The notes below the pieces were generated by a model. It searched no databases, was not told the DNA's origin, and worked only from the letters and a program-made list of their open reading frames with translations. Of a DNA stretch of 8,547 nucleotides, positions 7,035 through 8,547 are shown piece by piece. Numbering within the stretch: position 1 is the stretch's first letter; the number at the start of each line of letters is the position of its first letter. Source of the DNA: Oscillospiraceae bacterium (GTDB taxonomy: Bacteria > Bacillota > Clostridia > Oscillospirales > Oscillospiraceae); contig JAFVWG010000190.1 of NCBI GenBank assembly GCA_017501805.1, positions 1 to 8,547 of the forward strand. Direction: 5' to 3'. The translations under genes were made by a program, and so were the position numbers.

Positions 7035-7659
7035 ATTTGATCCTGACCTTACGGCCTTCTACAGACAAACGACCTTGGCAGAAGAGCGAGACCGCTTCGG
7101 GAAGCAGCTTCCACTCCGCCTCCTCCATAATGCGCTTCTGGAGCGTTTCGGGGGTGTCATCCTCGCGGATGGCAACGGACTTCTGTGCAATGATGGGACC
7201 GCCGTCGCACTCTTCGCTGACAAAATGCACGGTAGCGCCGGAAAGCTTCACGCCGTATTCCAGCGCGGCTTCGTGTACGTGCAGTCCGTAGAAACCCTTC
7301 CCACAGAAGGAGGGGATCAGCGCCGGGTGCACATTCATAACGGCGTTGGGATAGGCGTCGGTCAGCTCATGTGTGAAGATGACCATACATCCCGCCAGCA
7401 CGACCAGATGAATGTCCAGCTCTTTCAGCTTGGCGACGATCGCCCGGGTGATGCCTTGATGGTCGGGGTACGCCTTCCGGGCGATCACATATCCCGGGAT
7501 CCCGGCTTTCTTCGCACGTTCCAGCGCGAAGGCGTCTTCCTTGGTGGAGATGACGGCAGTGATCTCGCCGCCGCCCAGCTCGCCGCGCTGCTGCGCATCG
7601 ATCAGTGCCTGCAGGTTCGTTCCGCCGCCGGAGACGAGGACAGCAATGTTGGTCTTCAT
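7033..7659 (-). CDS. purN: Phosphoribosylglycinamide formyltransferase (GAR transformylase)
   Basis: PurN transfers the formyl group of 10-formyltetrahydrofolate to GAR, giving FGAR (step 3). The 208-residue product is normal for the family. Seen in the sequence: the N-terminal nucleotide-binding strand and loop VLVSGGGTNLQALI (7-20); the catalytic Asn and His in NVHPALIPSF (N109, H111); the loop CGKGFYGLHVHEAAL typical of clostridial PurN (119-133); and the catalytic Asp in ECDGGP (D152). The ATG at 7657-7659 overlaps the purM stop by four bases and has an AAGGTG ribosome binding site (7668-7673) eight bases upstream, inside the end of purM, so expression is probably coupled to purM. The TAA stop runs directly into the ribosome binding site of the next gene. 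Nothing is missing or truncated. Confidence 0.97.
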   Translation of the reverse strand: MKTNIAVLVSGGGTNLQALIDAQQRGELGGGEITAVISTKEDAFALERAKKAGIPGYVIARKAYPDHQGITRAIVAKLKELDIHLVVLAGCMVIFTHELTDAYPNAVMNVHPALIPSFCGKGFYGLHVHEAALEYGVKLSGATVHFVSEECDGGPIIAQKSVAIREDDTPETLQKRIMEEAEWKLLPEAVSLFCQGRLSVEGRKVRIK

Positions 7660-8547
7660 TCCAGAATCACCTTTTCCTCGCCCGCGATGATCTCGCCGAT
7701 CACATAGGCGTCAATGCCGTTGTCCCTGAGAACGGACAGAGCGGTGTCGACTTCCGCTGCGGGGACGACGACGCTCATACCAACGCCCATATTGTAGGTG
7801 TTGAACATATCACGCTCGGGAATATTGCCCCAGGAGGCGATGAGGTCGAAGATCGGCAGGACCTTCACGGCGCGCTTGTCGATCCTGGCGCACAGTCCGT
7901 CGGGCACAGAGCGCGGAATATTTTCGTAGAATCCGCCGCCCGTGATATGGCTGATGCCCTTCACGTCCACCTTTTCGAGCAGCGCCAGGATGGGCTTGAC
8001 ATAAATTTTGGTGGGGGTCAGAAGCGTTTCGGCAATGGTCTTGCCGTCCAGCTCCTCACGGGGAACGTAGAGCTCGGGATTGTTGTTGTCGATATCAAAG
8101 ACCTTGCGGCAGAGGGAGAAACCGTTGGAATGGATGCCGGTAGAGGGCAGGGCGATCACAACATCGCCGACCGCCATACGGGTGTTGTCCAGCACGTTCT
8201 TCTTATCCACGATGCCCACCGCGAAGCCGGCGAGATCGTAATCCTCCACGGGCATCATTCCGGGGTGCTCCGCGGTTTCGCCGCCGATCAGCGCGGCGCC
8301 GGACTGCACACAGCCTTCGGCAACGCCGGACACGATGGAGGCGATTTTTTCGGGGATGTTCTTGCCGCAGGCGATGTAGTCCAGGAAGAACAGGGGCTTT
8401 GCGCCCGCGCAGATGATATCGTTGACGCACATCGCAACGGCGTCGATGCCGATGGTGTCGTGCTTGTCCATCAGAATGGCCATCTTGACCTTGGTGCCGC
8501 AGCCGTCCGTGCCGGAGACCAGCACGGGCTCTTCCATACCAGCGATG
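7656..8547 (-). CDS. purM: Phosphoribosylformylglycinamidine cyclo-ligase (AIR synthetase), 5' end outside window
   Basis: PurM is the cytosolic enzyme that closes the imidazole ring: FGAM + ATP gives AIR + ADP + Pi (step 5 of IMP synthesis). The frame runs off the window end, so the first methionine seen (8535-8537) is internal: open codons for Ile-Ala-Gly precede it, and the text around it (EEPVLVSGTDG) normally lies some 45-55 residues into the protein. About 296 codons are visible against a usual 335-345. Hallmarks, counted from that methionine: GTDGCGTK (9-16), DKHDTIGIDAVAMCVNDI (24-41), FFLDYIACGK (50-59), GGETAEHPG (85-93), HITGGGFYENIPR (197-209) and PERDMFNTYNMGVGM (240-254), covering the AIRS N- and C-terminal domains. 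The nucleotide-loop Val of GTDGVGTK is Cys here, and AEMPG reads AEHPG; both look tolerable. The TGA stop overlaps the purN start as ATGA, indicating translational coupling. Identity is certain; only the true start is unseen. Confidence 0.97.
   Translation of the reverse strand, partial: IAGMEEPVLVSGTDGCGTKVKMAILMDKHDTIGIDAVAMCVNDIICAGAKPLFFLDYIACGKNIPEKIASIVSGVAEGCVQSGAALIGGETAEHPGMMPVEDYDLAGFAVGIVDKKNVLDNTRMAVGDVVIALPSTGIHSNGFSLCRKVFDIDNNNPELYVPREELDGKTIAETLLTPTKIYVKPILALLEKVDVKGISHITGGGFYENIPRSVPDGLCARIDKRAVKVLPIFDLIASWGNIPERDMFNTYNMGVGMSVVVPAAEVDTALSVLRDNGIDAYVIGEIIAGEEKVILE

Noticed and set aside
5097..7040. A 647-codon plus-strand open frame opposite the transformylase and cyclohydrolase
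   Set aside because: Same antisense shadow effect; it even reads the complement of the amber codon as CTA (Leu). It has no domain resemblance and no independent ribosome binding site that I can see.
7491..7505. Palindromic ATCCCGGGAT followed by CCCGG inside purN
   Set aside because: It lies within the well-conserved coding frame and is short; no second copy or functional context was seen.
1..8547. CRISPR arrays, tRNA/rRNA genes, insertion sequences, riboswitches or mobile-element signs
   Set aside because: No arrayed repeats, no transposase-like frame and no RNA-gene signature were seen. Nearly all bases are in the six purine genes, and the operon leader where a riboswitch would sit is outside the window.

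Overview
The window carries six genes of de novo purine (IMP) biosynthesis, all on the minus strand and read from the high-coordinate end to the low: purM (partial, cut by the window edge), purN, an IMP cyclohydrolase of the PurO-like family, a stand-alone AICAR transformylase (purH-type), purD and purL. A strong hairpin terminator follows purL. Strong AGGAG-type ribosome binding sites, G+C-rich third codon positions, a single-chain clostridial-type PurL, and a cyclohydrolase encoded separately from the AICAR transformylase all point to a Gram-positive member of class Clostridia, probably Oscillospirales/Ruminococcaceae-like. That placement is an inference from gene content and style, not from a marker gene.

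Layout: purM occupies 7656-8547, with about 40-50 N-terminal residues beyond the window. It overlaps purN (7033-7659) by four bases (ATGA). The purN stop codon abuts the ribosome binding site of the IMP cyclohydrolase (6306-7019). The transformylase (5112-6287) starts 18 bases after the cyclohydrolase stop. A 49-base gap precedes purD (3785-5062), whose TAA stop shares one base with the ATG of purL (105-3785). Bases 1-104 hold the terminator and a second, weak hairpin at the edge. No promoter, riboswitch or PurR-type operator is convincing; the operon's 5' end lies outside the window.

Pathway: PurD makes GAR (step 2), PurN formylates it (step 3), PurL converts FGAR to FGAM (step 4), PurM closes the imidazole ring to AIR (step 5), the transformylase makes FAICAR (step 9) and the cyclohydrolase closes it to IMP (step 10). 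purF, purE, purC and purB are not here; some may lie upstream of purM.

The main anomaly is an in-frame amber codon (TAG, 6648-6650) in the middle of the IMP cyclohydrolase. The reading frame is otherwise intact and family-like on both sides. The amber sits where the family normally has an aromatic residue (Tyr, from memory) and could arise from a Tyr codon by one base change. It could be a real nonsense mutation, a sequence error or a recoded codon. A second direct observation is that the six genes together (about 2,780 codons) contain no TTA, CTA or TCA codon, which explains the very long open frames on the opposite strand. I found no undescribed system: apart from the amber, this is a recognisable purine operon.
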